Part shown: positions 29,258 to 37,181 of the stretch, piece after piece
Layout of the letters: the number at the start of each line of letters is the position of its first letter
Numbering within the stretch: position 1 is the first letter of the stretch
NCBI RefSeq assembly: GCF_006152145.1
Contig: NZ_VDFV01000001.1
Location: forward strand, 372,001-436,000
Reading direction: 5' to 3'
DNA length: 64,000 nt
Source: Rubellimicrobium roseum
Lineage (GTDB): Bacteria; Pseudomonadota; Alphaproteobacteria; Rhodobacterales; Rhodobacteraceae
Made by a program: the position numbers and the translations under genes
Notes under the pieces: model-generated
Database searches by the model: none
What the model saw: the letters and a program-made list of their open reading frames with translations, nothing else
What the model was told of the DNA's origin: nothing

Positions 29258-29689
29258 ATGAGCATGATCCTGTCCACCATCGGCTACGAGTCCGCGACGC
29301 TGCCCGAGATGATCGGGAAGCTGCGGAGCGCGGGCGTGGAGGTCGTCGTCGACATCCGCGCGGTGGCGGCCTCGCGGCGGGCCGGGTTCTCCAAGACGAT
29401 GCTGCGGGCCTCGCTCGCGGCCGAAGGCATCGGCTACGAGCACCTGCGGGGGCTCGGCACGCCCAAGCCGGGACGGGAGGCGGCGCGCAAGGGGCGCATC
29501 GCGGAATTGGAGGCAATCTTCGCCACGCACATGACCTCGCCCGAGGCCCAGGACGCGCTGGCCCACGCCATCGCCCGCGAACGGCCCACGGCGCTCCTGT
29601 GCTTCGAGGCCTGCGCCACGGGCTGCCATCGCCGGATCGTGGCGGAGCTGATCAGGTATGCGACCCGGTGCGAAGTGCGGCATCTGTGA
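29258..29689 (+). CDS. DUF488 family protein
   Basis: 143 residues from MSMILSTIGYESATLPEMI, with CGGAGG 5-6 bp upstream. Family hallmarks: an N-terminal strand TIGYES, VVVDIRAVAASRRAGFSK near residues 27-44, and the C-terminal LLCFEACATGCHRRIVAEL with the conserved Cys-His pair. DUF488 proteins are of unknown function, suspected nucleic-acid or redox enzymes. An ATG 66 bp upstream is less well placed. Confidence 0.85.
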   Translation: MSMILSTIGYESATLPEMIGKLRSAGVEVVVDIRAVAASRRAGFSKTMLRASLAAEGIGYEHLRGLGTPKPGREAARKGRIAELEAIFATHMTSPEAQDALAHAIARERPTALLCFEACATGCHRRIVAELIRYATRCEVRHL

Positions 29690-29915
29690 GGGTCCGGTTC
29701 GACCCGCACCGGCGGCTCCATCCGTCCGGCGGGTCGGACGGGCCAGGATCGGGACCCGGGCACCCGGCCTCTCAGGCGTTTCGCTCGGACCCGCCGATCA
29801 GGGCCTGCATGGGCCCATATGACAGGTCCGACCCGGCACGCCGGTCCGAAAACCACGCGCGTCGTTCAGGATCCACGCCCGAGGCGACCCATCGGATCTG
29901 CGGCTCGGCTGCCCG

Positions 29916-31772
29916 TCAGAGCACGAGGTCGTTGACGGCCAGCGAGGTCACCCCGACCACCCGGATCTCGACGTCCGCTGTCCTGTCTCCGCTCACGTCA
30001 GCCCGCACGATCACCTCGGACCTGCCGGCCGCGTACCAGACCGAATAGGCGCTGGCCTTGGTCCCACCGAAACCGAACGCCTGGTCACCGGCCAGGGTGG
30101 TCCGGCCATCGATCCCGCTCAGGTCGAGATCGTCGAGACCGGACCTGAAGTCGTGGACGACATCGCGGTTGTTCCCGACGACGCTGTCGGTGATGGCGGT
30201 GAAGACGAACGCATCCCGCACGTCGTCCACCCCGCCATGAATCGTGTCCTTGCCGGTGCCTGCGATCAGGGTGTCGGCGCCGGCGCGCCCGTGAAGCAGG
30301 TCGCCGCCGCCGTTGCCCTTGAGGATGTTGTCTGCGGCATCGCCGTAGAGCCTGTCCGCCCCGGCGCCGCCGGAGACGTTCTCAAGATCCAGCAGCGTGT
30401 CGGTTCCGTAGCCGGTGGCCTGGCCTCCGGTCCTCGCCAGGTCGATGACGGCGGCGGTGGAGCCGGTGACAGCCATCCAGTCCATGCCAGCGCCGCCGTC
30501 GAGGGTGTCGTCGCCCGCGTCCAAGCGAAGCGTGTCATCCCCGTCGTCCCCCAGGACCTGGTCGTTGCCGGCGCCCCCGTCCATGTCGTCCGCGCCAGCG
30601 CCCCCGGACAGGTTGTCGTCTCCGCCGCCTCCGAGGAGCGTGTCGGACCCGCCGTCCCCCAGAAGGATGTTGGCTGATTCGCTGCCCGACAGCATGTCAG
30701 CCCCAGAGCCGCCCAAAGCGTTCTCGATGCTCAGGAGCGTGTCCATTCCGGAGCCGGTGTTCTGGACCGTCGTGAGGGAGAGGTCGATGGATGCCGCCTC
30801 CGAGCCCCCGACCAGGATCCAGTCGCGTCCCGATCCCCCATCCAGGAGATCGTTGCCGGCGTCCAGCTTCAAGGTGTCATCGCCCTCCCCGCCAAGGAGG
30901 GCATCATTGCCGAGGTCGCCCGCGAGCATGTCGTTGCCGGCCTGACCATCGAGGGTGTCGTCCCCGTCGGTGCCGATCAGGACGTCGTCGCCCGCGTCGC
31001 CGTTGATCGTGGGGTCGATCACGACGGGGCCGAAGCCGCCCAGGTCCCCCGGACGCACGTCGATGGCAGCCATCGTGGCCGTGAGGGGCGTGCCCGCATA
31101 GGCCCAGTCGCCCGCCCAGCCTTCGAGCGACGGATCCACGCACCACAGATTGGCAAAGCCGTTCATGTCGCCGGTGGTCCAAGTGCCATGGGGCATGTCG
31201 GCGGCCCCGAAGCGGCCGACCACCTGGCCATCGACGAGGAAGATGGCCTCGGTCTCGGTGACGGTGATCTCATAGGTGTGGAAGCCCAGGGCGGCATCGA
31301 AGCCCAAGTCCACGATCACGGGTTGCCAGTTGTTGCCCTGCTCCAGCGTGACGTGTTCGCCGGTCGCGGTCTCCATGTGGATGTTGAGACGGACCTGGGT
31401 CGTGTCGCTGCCCACGAACTCGAAGTCGAACTCGATCCAGGGATCGTTGAAGTGATCGGCCCGGTAGGTGAACATGCCAAAGACGGCGCCGTCCTGCATG
31501 ACCGGAGCTTGCGCCGTCCATGTCCATGTGCCGGTCGAGGCCGCTTCGCAGGACTGCACCTCGCCCCCGCAGTAGGCGTGGGAGGATCCGGCCGGGGCGG
31601 CGGAGAGAGCGAACTGCACGCTCCCGTCCGCCTGCGCCACCACGTTGTCGGGCGACCATTCCATGATCGCGCTTTGCCCCGCCGCCCAATCCGACACGAG
31701 CCAGCTTTCCGTGGTCGCGGGCTCGCCGATCTGGACGAGGTCGATGGACCAGGTGCCTTCGGTCGTGGACAT
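29916..31772 (-). CDS. GH16 beta-glucanase with RTX repeats
   Basis: 618 residues from MSTTEGTWSIDLVQIG (GAGAGGAAG upstream). Residues about 20-235 are a GH16 jelly roll with the catalytic signature EFDFE at 114-118 (two acids as nucleophile and acid/base). Further family features are FGMFTYRADHFND before it and DGQVVGRF later. Probable activity: cleavage of beta-1,3/1,4-glucan or a related polysaccharide such as a bacterial EPS. Residues about 250-540 contain two clusters of GGxGxD calcium repeats; the last about 80 residues resemble the type I secretion end. No Sec signal. It may remodel the same extracellular matrix as the two proteins at 17.9-23.2 kb. Confidence 0.85.
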   Translation of the reverse strand: MSTTEGTWSIDLVQIGEPATTESWLVSDWAAGQSAIMEWSPDNVVAQADGSVQFALSAAPAGSSHAYCGGEVQSCEAASTGTWTWTAQAPVMQDGAVFGMFTYRADHFNDPWIEFDFEFVGSDTTQVRLNIHMETATGEHVTLEQGNNWQPVIVDLGFDAALGFHTYEITVTETEAIFLVDGQVVGRFGAADMPHGTWTTGDMNGFANLWCVDPSLEGWAGDWAYAGTPLTATMAAIDVRPGDLGGFGPVVIDPTINGDAGDDVLIGTDGDDTLDGQAGNDMLAGDLGNDALLGGEGDDTLKLDAGNDLLDGGSGRDWILVGGSEAASIDLSLTTVQNTGSGMDTLLSIENALGGSGADMLSGSESANILLGDGGSDTLLGGGGDDNLSGGAGADDMDGGAGNDQVLGDDGDDTLRLDAGDDTLDGGAGMDWMAVTGSTAAVIDLARTGGQATGYGTDTLLDLENVSGGAGADRLYGDAADNILKGNGGGDLLHGRAGADTLIAGTGKDTIHGGVDDVRDAFVFTAITDSVVGNNRDVVHDFRSGLDDLDLSGIDGRTTLAGDQAFGFGGTKASAYSVWYAAGRSEVIVRADVSGDRTADVEIRVVGVTSLAVNDLVL

Positions 31773-32365
31773 GTGCTTCCTCTCGGGGCCAGTGAGCCGA
31801 AAGCACAACCATGACGTGATACATGGCCAGGCGATGACCGGCGCAGGTCATTTCTACGGCGACGACAGGTCAGGTCCGCAACAGGCCCTGTTGAGCAATT
31901 CACCCGAAAACGACTTCGTTCCGACCCCGGCCCGCCCTGGGCGACGCGTTTCGTCTCGGGCGCGCCGAGGGCTGCGAATCAGGTGAGGAGAACGGCACGA
32001 AGCCGAGGCTCAGCGGTCGGGCGGAGTGGGTCATGAGCCGCTCGACCCGGACCTTCATACTTCGCATCCCGGCCTCCATGGGGCTTCGTCGGCGCCAGCC
32101 GCTCCGGGTGCGCCGGATCGTCCGGCCATAGCGGCAGCGTGCCCGGAGAGGCCCGCTGTCGGCGTAAACTCCTGGGCTAGCGCCTTCCAGAGTTGACCGT
32201 TGGAGCGGGTCGGGATCACGGCCGTCGCCTCGCGGGCGGCGACTGCGGTCTACCGGCTTGGGCGGCCGAAGCAAAACTTCATGGCGGACCGAAGGGACAG
32301 ATATTGGCTTGGGCCTTACGGCTCAGCGCCTTCGCCGTCCAAGCCAAGCATGTGTTCTGGTGATA
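31773..32365. other. Intergenic region upstream of the GH16 gene, up to tRNA-Ala
   Basis: About 590 bp. Frames of 60-125 codons exist on both strands but I recognise no protein. The position beside a tRNA would suit an integration scar, but I could not find a repeat of the tRNA 3' end nearby or any transposase motif. Confidence 0.4.
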
Positions 32366-32441
<76 letters not shown>

Positions 32442-32550
32442 ATCGTTTCGCCGGCTTGGGTGTCGTCGTGTCCGGCGAGACGTTCTCTAGTGGGCTGTGG
32501 GGGGGAGCGCAAGGGTTCTTTTTCCGAGCCCCCGCGTTCCCCCGCGGCAA

Positions 32551-32871
32551 TCACTCGTCGTCGCCGGCGACGTCGCCCAGGTCCTCGAAGGACACTTCCT
32601 CGTCCTCGTCGTCCTCCAGCACCTCGTCGCCCAGGTCGGCGTCGTCGTCCGCCACGTCGTCGTCGTCGAGCAGCAGATCGTCCTCGTCCGCCATCTTCAG
32701 GCGCTTCGTCGCGGCATCCTCGGCATCCGCCACCATGGTGCGCGACCGGCCGACGTCGATGTTGACGACTTGGCCGGTGTAGGGGCTCACCACGGGGGAA
32801 CGGTTGAGGTCATAGAAGCGCTTGCCCGTGGTCGGGCAGACTCGCTTCTTGCCCCATTCTTCCTTGGGCAT
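32551..32871 (-). CDS. FYDLN-type acidic protein (TIGR02300 family)
   Basis: 106 residues, MPKEEWGKKRVCPTTGKRFY-DLN. The N-terminal zinc-ribbon-like start CPTTGKRFYDLN and SPYTG are the alphaproteobacterial FYDLN_acid signature. The second half (about residues 58-106) is almost pure Asp/Glu, including DLLLDDDDVADDDADLGDE. Function unknown. The acidic tail suggests interaction with a basic partner or mimicry of nucleic acid. Usually found beside tRNA-Ala in this order of bacteria, as here. AAAGGA is about 9 bp upstream. Confidence 0.9.
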   Translation of the reverse strand: MPKEEWGKKRVCPTTGKRFYDLNRSPVVSPYTGQVVNIDVGRSRTMVADAEDAATKRLKMADEDDLLLDDDDVADDDADLGDEVLEDDEDEEVSFEDLGDVAGDDE

Positions 32872-33015
32872 CGGGGGGGTCCTTTCGGGTTCAGCGGATC
32901 GCGCGGGGGCAGGGCCAACGAACCTCGCCCTTGCGGCGCATCGGGGTCCCCTGCCATAAGCGGCAACGCGTGGCAAGGGCCAAAGGTTCGGGGCCAGGGG
33001 TTCGGGGGACGGCGC

Positions 33016-33705
33016 GTGCAGGACCACATCCTTCCCGGCGACCCGCCGGTCGCCGTGTCGCTCCGTCGCTCCGCCCGCGCGCGGCGGCTTTCCCTGCGCA
33101 TCTCGGGCACGGACGGGCGGGTGACGCTGACGCTGCCCCTGCGCGCCCGCCTGGGCGACGGCCTGGCCTTCCTGCAGGAGCGCGAGGGCTGGCTGCGCGA
33201 CCATCTGGCCCAGGCGCCCTCGCTGATCCACCCGGCCTTCGGCGGCACCATTCCCTTTGAAGGCCGCGACCTCCTCCTCTGCCCCGCCCCGATCCGGGCC
33301 GTGCGGCTCGACGGCGACCGCCTCCTCCTGCCGCCCGAGCCCGACCGTCTTCCCGCCCGGCTCGGCGCCTTCCTGCGGGGGGCCGCCCGCGACCGGCTGG
33401 CCACGGCCTGCGACCGCCACGCGGCCCGGATCGGACGTCGCGTCACCCGTCTCACCCTGCGCGACACCCGCTCGCGCTGGGGCTCCTGCACCACCGAGGG
33501 GCACCTCATGTTCTCCTGGCGACTCGTGCTCGCGCCGCCGCCCGTGCTCGACTACGTCGCCGCCCACGAGGTCGCGCACCTGGAGCGGATGGACCATTCC
33601 CCCGCCTTCTGGGCGGTGGTGGGCCGGATCTGCCCCGGCTACGAGGGTCCCCGCAACTGGCTCCGGGCCCATGGCGCGGCCCTTCACCGGCTGCGGCTCG
33701 GCTGA
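33016..33705 (+). CDS. YgjP-like (DUF45/WLM) metallopeptidase
   Basis: 229 residues from a GTG at 33016 (VQDHILPGD), GGGGGAC upstream. The N-terminal strand-rich half (SLRRSARARRLSLRIS, typical YgjP start) leads to TLRDTRSRWGSCTTEG and the zinc site HEVAHL at H184-H188 with the third ligand H194 (MDHSPAFW). A predicted zinc-dependent protease with unknown substrate. The preceding sequence in this frame is antisense to the FYDLN gene, so the GTG is preferred to any earlier start. Confidence 0.88.
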   Translation: MQDHILPGDPPVAVSLRRSARARRLSLRISGTDGRVTLTLPLRARLGDGLAFLQEREGWLRDHLAQAPSLIHPAFGGTIPFEGRDLLLCPAPIRAVRLDGDRLLLPPEPDRLPARLGAFLRGAARDRLATACDRHAARIGRRVTRLTLRDTRSRWGSCTTEGHLMFSWRLVLAPPPVLDYVAAHEVAHLERMDHSPAFWAVVGRICPGYEGPRNWLRAHGAALHRLRLG

Positions 33706-33721
33706 GCCTCGGACCCCAGCC

Positions 33722-34390
33722 ATGACCTCCGAACCCCGCCCCCTTCTCACCGACCGCCCCAGCGACCCGGGCGCCCGCATCCACGACCGCGTCTACCGCT
33801 CCCTGCGCGCCCGCATCATGCACGGCGAGATCGCCCCCGGGCAGGCCCTGACCCTGCGCGGCATCGGCAAGGAGTTCGGCGTCTCCATGACCCCCGCGCG
33901 CGAGGCCGTGCAGCGCCTCGCCGCCGAAGGGGCGCTCACGCTCTCCCTCTCGGGCCGCATCTCCACGCCCGCGCTTTCCAACGACCGCATCGAGGAGCTG
34001 GCCACCCTCCGGGCCCTGCTGGAGCCCGAGCTGGCTTCCCGCGCCCTGCCCCGCGCCCACTTCGCGCTGATCGACCGGCTGGAGGTCATCAACCAGGGCG
34101 TGGCGCAGATGGTCGCCCGCCACGACGCGCCGGGCTACATCCGCCTCAACCTCGAATTCCACCGGACGCTCTACCTGCGCGCCCAGTCCCCGGCGATCCT
34201 GGCCACCACGGAAACCGTCTGGCTCCAGCTCGGCCCCACGATGCGCGCCCTCTACGGCCGCCTCCAGCGCACCGAGCCGCCCCGCAACCACCGCCTGATC
34301 CTCGCCGCGCTCAAGGCCGGCGACGAGCCGGGGCTGCGCCTCGCCGTCCGCACGGACGTGACGCAGGGCCTCCGGATGCTGAAGGGATAG
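33722..34390 (+). CDS. GntR-family regulator (FCD domain)
   Basis: 222 residues. Winged helix about residues 17-85 (RIHDRVYRSLRARIMHGEI; LTLRGIGKEFGVSMTPAREAVQRLAAEGAL), then an all-helical FCD ligand domain with the metal-site residues expected around H/D (EFHRTLYLRA; NHRLILAAL). FadR-subgroup regulators sense small organic acids. Neighbouring catabolic genes begin only at 35.5 kb, so the target is uncertain. The start ATG is 17 bp after the YgjP stop. Confidence 0.88.
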   Translation: MTSEPRPLLTDRPSDPGARIHDRVYRSLRARIMHGEIAPGQALTLRGIGKEFGVSMTPAREAVQRLAAEGALTLSLSGRISTPALSNDRIEELATLRALLEPELASRALPRAHFALIDRLEVINQGVAQMVARHDAPGYIRLNLEFHRTLYLRAQSPAILATTETVWLQLGPTMRALYGRLQRTEPPRNHRLILAALKAGDEPGLRLAVRTDVTQGLRMLKG

Positions 34391-34395
34391 ACTCC

Positions 34396-34683
34396 ATGCG
34401 CTACTACCTCGCCACCTGGGCCGAACCCGCCCCCGACGAGCCCGTCTGGATGGCCCTCGAGATCGAGGAGGACGGCTCCTGCCCCCGGCTGATCGAGCAT
34501 TTCGAGCTGGGCTGGACCGGCACGCGCGAGGCCTGGCGCGAGGAATCCGACAGCCTGCTCGACGACCCCTTCGATCCCGAGGCCGCGGCCGAGGACCCAG
34601 GCCTGACCCTGCGCGAAATCCCCGCCGAGTCCTTCGCCGCCCTCTGGGAGGCTCAGGAGACGGACCCGCCGGAGGAGGAGTGA
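34396..34683 (+). CDS. Small acidic hypothetical protein
   Basis: 95 residues, MRYYLATWAEPAPDEPVWM. Very acidic with Trp at regular positions (HFELGWTGTREAW; FAALWEAQE). Only 5 bp after the GntR gene, so probably in the same operon. No family recognised. Confidence 0.65.
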   Translation: MRYYLATWAEPAPDEPVWMALEIEEDGSCPRLIEHFELGWTGTREAWREESDSLLDDPFDPEAAAEDPGLTLREIPAESFAALWEAQETDPPEEE

Positions 34684-34717
34684 GGAAACCCCCTCCGGCG
34701 CAGGCCTGTCGTCCCGC

Positions 34718-34746
34718 TTGACATCCTGAGTATTTCACTCAACTAT
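34718..34746 (+). promoter_or_regulatory. hemP promoter with iron-Rhodo-box-like operator
   Basis: TTGACA (34718-34723), 17 bp, then AACTAT (34741-34746). Between them TGAGTATTTCACTCA (34727-34741) is a perfect TGAGT/ACTCA inverted repeat of the form TGA-N9-TCA, the pattern reported as the iron-Rhodo-box in Rhodobacterales. The site fills the -35/-10 spacer, the expected place for repression when iron is sufficient. Confidence 0.7.
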
Positions 34747-34813
34747 CCTCTCCAGCCATCCCGCCTCCCCTGGGACAGCCAGCCCCATGCTCCCCGTCCC
34801 AGGAGGTTCTCCC

Positions 34814-34981
34814 GTGGCCACGTTGTCCCTTGCGTCCATGACCGCCCCACGTCCGACGGCCGCCCCCATCCACGACGCCCGCGACCTCGTGGGGCCGTCG
34901 GGCCTGGGCCGGATCACGCTCGACGATCAGGTCTACACCCTGCGCATCACCCGCGCGGGCAAGCTGATCCTCACGAAATGA
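34814..34981 (+). CDS. hemP: Hemin uptake protein HemP
   Basis: 55 residues from the GTG at 34814 (AGGAGG 7 bp upstream). The C-terminal part IHDARDLVGPSG then ITLDDQVYTLRITRAGKLIL is the HemP domain; the last TLRITRAGKLILTK is nearly invariant in the family. HemP is associated with haem and iron uptake and, in some bacteria, acts as an activator of the haem receptor gene. It overlaps the next gene by 4 bp (ATGA). Directly under an iron-type promoter. Confidence 0.9.
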   Translation: MATLSLASMTAPRPTAAPIHDARDLVGPSGLGRITLDDQVYTLRITRAGKLILTK

Positions 34982-35418
34982 GCGCGATGTCTCCGGGCGG
35001 CGCCCCCGTCGGGCGCCTCGACACCCTGCCCCCGCTCGAAGGCCTGTCCGTCCGGGCGCTGCGCCGCTGGTGCGACGGCGGGGCCGAGGCCCTGACCGAG
35101 GACCTCACCGGCTCCCTGGGCGACCGGGGAGAGGGCGCGGCGCGCGCCTTCGACGCGCTCTGCCGCCACTGTCTTGCGGGCTGCCGCCGGCCGCTCCTGC
35201 GCCACGGCGGAACCTGCCCCTGCCTGGGCGCCGACGAGGCCGCCTTCGCCCGCCTCGTGCAGACCGCCACCGAGGGCGAGCGCGAGGACGCGCTCATGCT
35301 CGCCTGCTGTATGGTCCGCCACGACCTCGCGCCCGCGCTGGTGCATCTGGCGCAGATGGCGGGGCTGGCGCTGGCCTGCGCGCTGGCCACGCGCGGGCGG
35401 CCTTCCGCCCTGCACTGA
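34978..35418 (+). CDS. Cysteine-rich protein coupled to hemP
   Basis: 146 residues starting MSAMSPGGAPVGRLDTL. Overlaps hemP by 4 bp. Seven cysteines lie between residues 32 and 110, with clusters CRHCLAGC and TCPCLG separated by about a dozen residues, and a CC pair (MLACCMVRHD), suggesting a metal, haem or Fe-S binding site. Otherwise helical, with no membrane segment and no known family. The coupling to hemP and the iron-type promoter imply an iron- or haem-related role. Confidence 0.7.
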   Translation: MSAMSPGGAPVGRLDTLPPLEGLSVRALRRWCDGGAEALTEDLTGSLGDRGEGAARAFDALCRHCLAGCRRPLLRHGGTCPCLGADEAAFARLVQTATEGEREDALMLACCMVRHDLAPALVHLAQMAGLALACALATRGRPSALH

Positions 35419-35497
35419 CGGGGCGGCCTCGTTGCCGCTAGCGGGACCGGCCGATCCGCGCTAATCCCGCTGCGGTGCGGAAAGCGAGGCGGACAGA

Positions 35498-37123
35498 ATG
35501 CGCGAATGGTGGCGGGACGCGGTGATCTACCAGGTCTATCCCCGGTCGTTCCAGGACTCGGACGGGGACGGGGTGGGCGACCTGCCCGGCATCACGCGGC
35601 GGCTGCCGCACGTGGCCGCCCTGGGCGCGGACGCCATCTGGCTGTCGCCCTTCTTCGCCTCGCCCGACAAGGACATGGGCTATGACGTCAGCGACTACAC
35701 GGCGGTCAATCCGCTCTTCGGCACGCTCGACGACTTCGACGCCCTGATCGCCGAGGCGCACCGCCTGGGCCTCAAGGTCATCATCGACCAGGTCCTGTCC
35801 CACACCTCGGACCAGCATCCCTGGTTCCAGGAATCGCGGCGCGACCGCTCCAACCCCAAGGCCGACTGGTACGTCTGGGCCGACCCCAAGGCGGACGGCA
35901 GCCCCCCGAACAACTGGCTGTCGGTCTTCGGCGGCTCCGCCTGGCACTTCGAGGCGCGGCGGCGGCAGTACTACCTCCACAACTTCCTGACCGAGCAGCC
36001 CGACCTCAACTTCCACAACCCGGACGTCGTGGACGCGCTCCTCGACTCCATGCGCTTCTGGCTGGAACGCGGCGTAGACGGCTTCCGGCTCGACACCGTG
36101 AACTTCTACGTCCATGACCAGTCGCTGCGCGACAACGGCCCCTCGGACTGGACCGACTTCCCCGCGAACCCCTACGAGGCGCAGGACCACCGCTTCTCCA
36201 AGACGCGGCCCCAGAACCTCGCGGTGCTCCGGCGGATGCGCCAGCTCACCGACGAATACCCCGACCGCATGATGGTCGGCGAGGTGGGCGAGAACTGGCG
36301 CCCCATCGAGGTCATGGCCGAATACACCTCGGGCAACGACAAGCTGCACATGGCCTACAGCTTCGAGTTCCTGGGCCCCGACCACACCGCCCGGCACTTC
36401 CGCTCGCGCATCGAGGCCTTCCTGACCAAGGCTCCGGACGGCTGGCCCTGCTGGAGCTTCTCGAACCACGACGTGACGCGCCACGTCACGCGCTGGACCA
36501 AGCCCGGCGGCGACGCCGACGCGGTCGCGCGCCAGTCCATCGCGCTCCTGTCGTCCTTTCCCGGCACGCTCGGGATCTACCAGGGCGAGGAGCTGGGCCA
36601 GACCGAGACGGACATCCTCTACGAGGAGCTGCAGGACCTGGGCTACATCGCCTTCTGGCCCGAGATCAAAGGCCGCGACGGCTGCCGCACCCCGATGGTG
36701 TGGGAGCACGAGCAGACCAATGCGGGCTTCTCGACGGGCATGCCCTGGCTGCCCGTGAAGCCGCCTCAGGCTGCCCGCGCCGTGGACCTGCAGGAGGCGC
36801 GGAACGACTCCGTCCTCCACGCCTACCGCGCCTCCTTGGCCTTCCGCCGGTCGCACCCGGCGCTGACGCTCGGGGCGACCGACTTCCTCGACCTGCCCGA
36901 GCCCGTGCTGGGCCTCGTCCGCTCGCACGAAGGCCGAGTCCTGACCTGCCTCTTCAACTTCAGCGAGCGCCCGCAGACCCTGGCTCTCTCGGCCGGGGCG
37001 ACGCCCGTGGGACCGCAGCGCGCCGAGGTCCAGGGGACGGCGGTCACGCTGCCCGCCCACGGCTACGTCTATCTCGAATCCGCCGCCGCCCTGGGCGTGA
37101 CGCCCTCCGCCGCCGCGTCCTGA
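35498..37123 (+). CDS. GH13 alpha-glucosidase
   Basis: 541 residues, MREWWRDAVIYQVYPRSFQD. A TIM-barrel with the family regions intact: GADAIWLSPFFASP; IDQVLSHTSDQHPWF; DGFRLDTVNFY with nucleophile D199; VGEVGE with acid/base E262; SNHDVTR with D325. The C-terminal beta domain starts about 450. This is the oligo-1,6-glucosidase/alpha-glucosidase (AglA-like) group that hydrolyses terminal alpha-glucosides such as maltose or sucrose-like sugars. No sugar transporter is adjacent, and no signal peptide, so it is cytoplasmic. Confidence 0.92.
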   Translation: MREWWRDAVIYQVYPRSFQDSDGDGVGDLPGITRRLPHVAALGADAIWLSPFFASPDKDMGYDVSDYTAVNPLFGTLDDFDALIAEAHRLGLKVIIDQVLSHTSDQHPWFQESRRDRSNPKADWYVWADPKADGSPPNNWLSVFGGSAWHFEARRRQYYLHNFLTEQPDLNFHNPDVVDALLDSMRFWLERGVDGFRLDTVNFYVHDQSLRDNGPSDWTDFPANPYEAQDHRFSKTRPQNLAVLRRMRQLTDEYPDRMMVGEVGENWRPIEVMAEYTSGNDKLHMAYSFEFLGPDHTARHFRSRIEAFLTKAPDGWPCWSFSNHDVTRHVTRWTKPGGDADAVARQSIALLSSFPGTLGIYQGEELGQTETDILYEELQDLGYIAFWPEIKGRDGCRTPMVWEHEQTNAGFSTGMPWLPVKPPQAARAVDLQEARNDSVLHAYRASLAFRRSHPALTLGATDFLDLPEPVLGLVRSHEGRVLTCLFNFSERPQTLALSAGATPVGPQRAEVQGTAVTLPAHGYVYLESAAALGVTPSAAAS

Positions 37124-37155
37124 CGGCGGTCCCCGCACGGGGGTTCCCTTCGCAC

Positions 37156-37181
37156 GGTGGCGCGGCTAGCGTCGCGCCACC
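37156..37181 (+). promoter_or_regulatory. Hairpin abutting the hyuA start codon
   Basis: GGTGGCGCG (37156-37164), loop GCTAGCGT, CGCGCCACC (37173-37181): perfect 9-bp stem ending at the base before the hyuA ATG. No Shine-Dalgarno is seen, and the right arm occupies its normal place, so the hairpin would block initiation unless opened. Confidence 0.55.

Noticed and set aside
31773-32365. Integration site or transposase remnant next to tRNA-Ala
   Set aside because: No duplicated tRNA 3' end and no DDE or tyrosine-recombinase motif found.
35438-37138. A 566-codon antisense frame over the GH13 gene
   Set aside because: Shadow frame; the catalytic GH13 regions are all on the plus strand.
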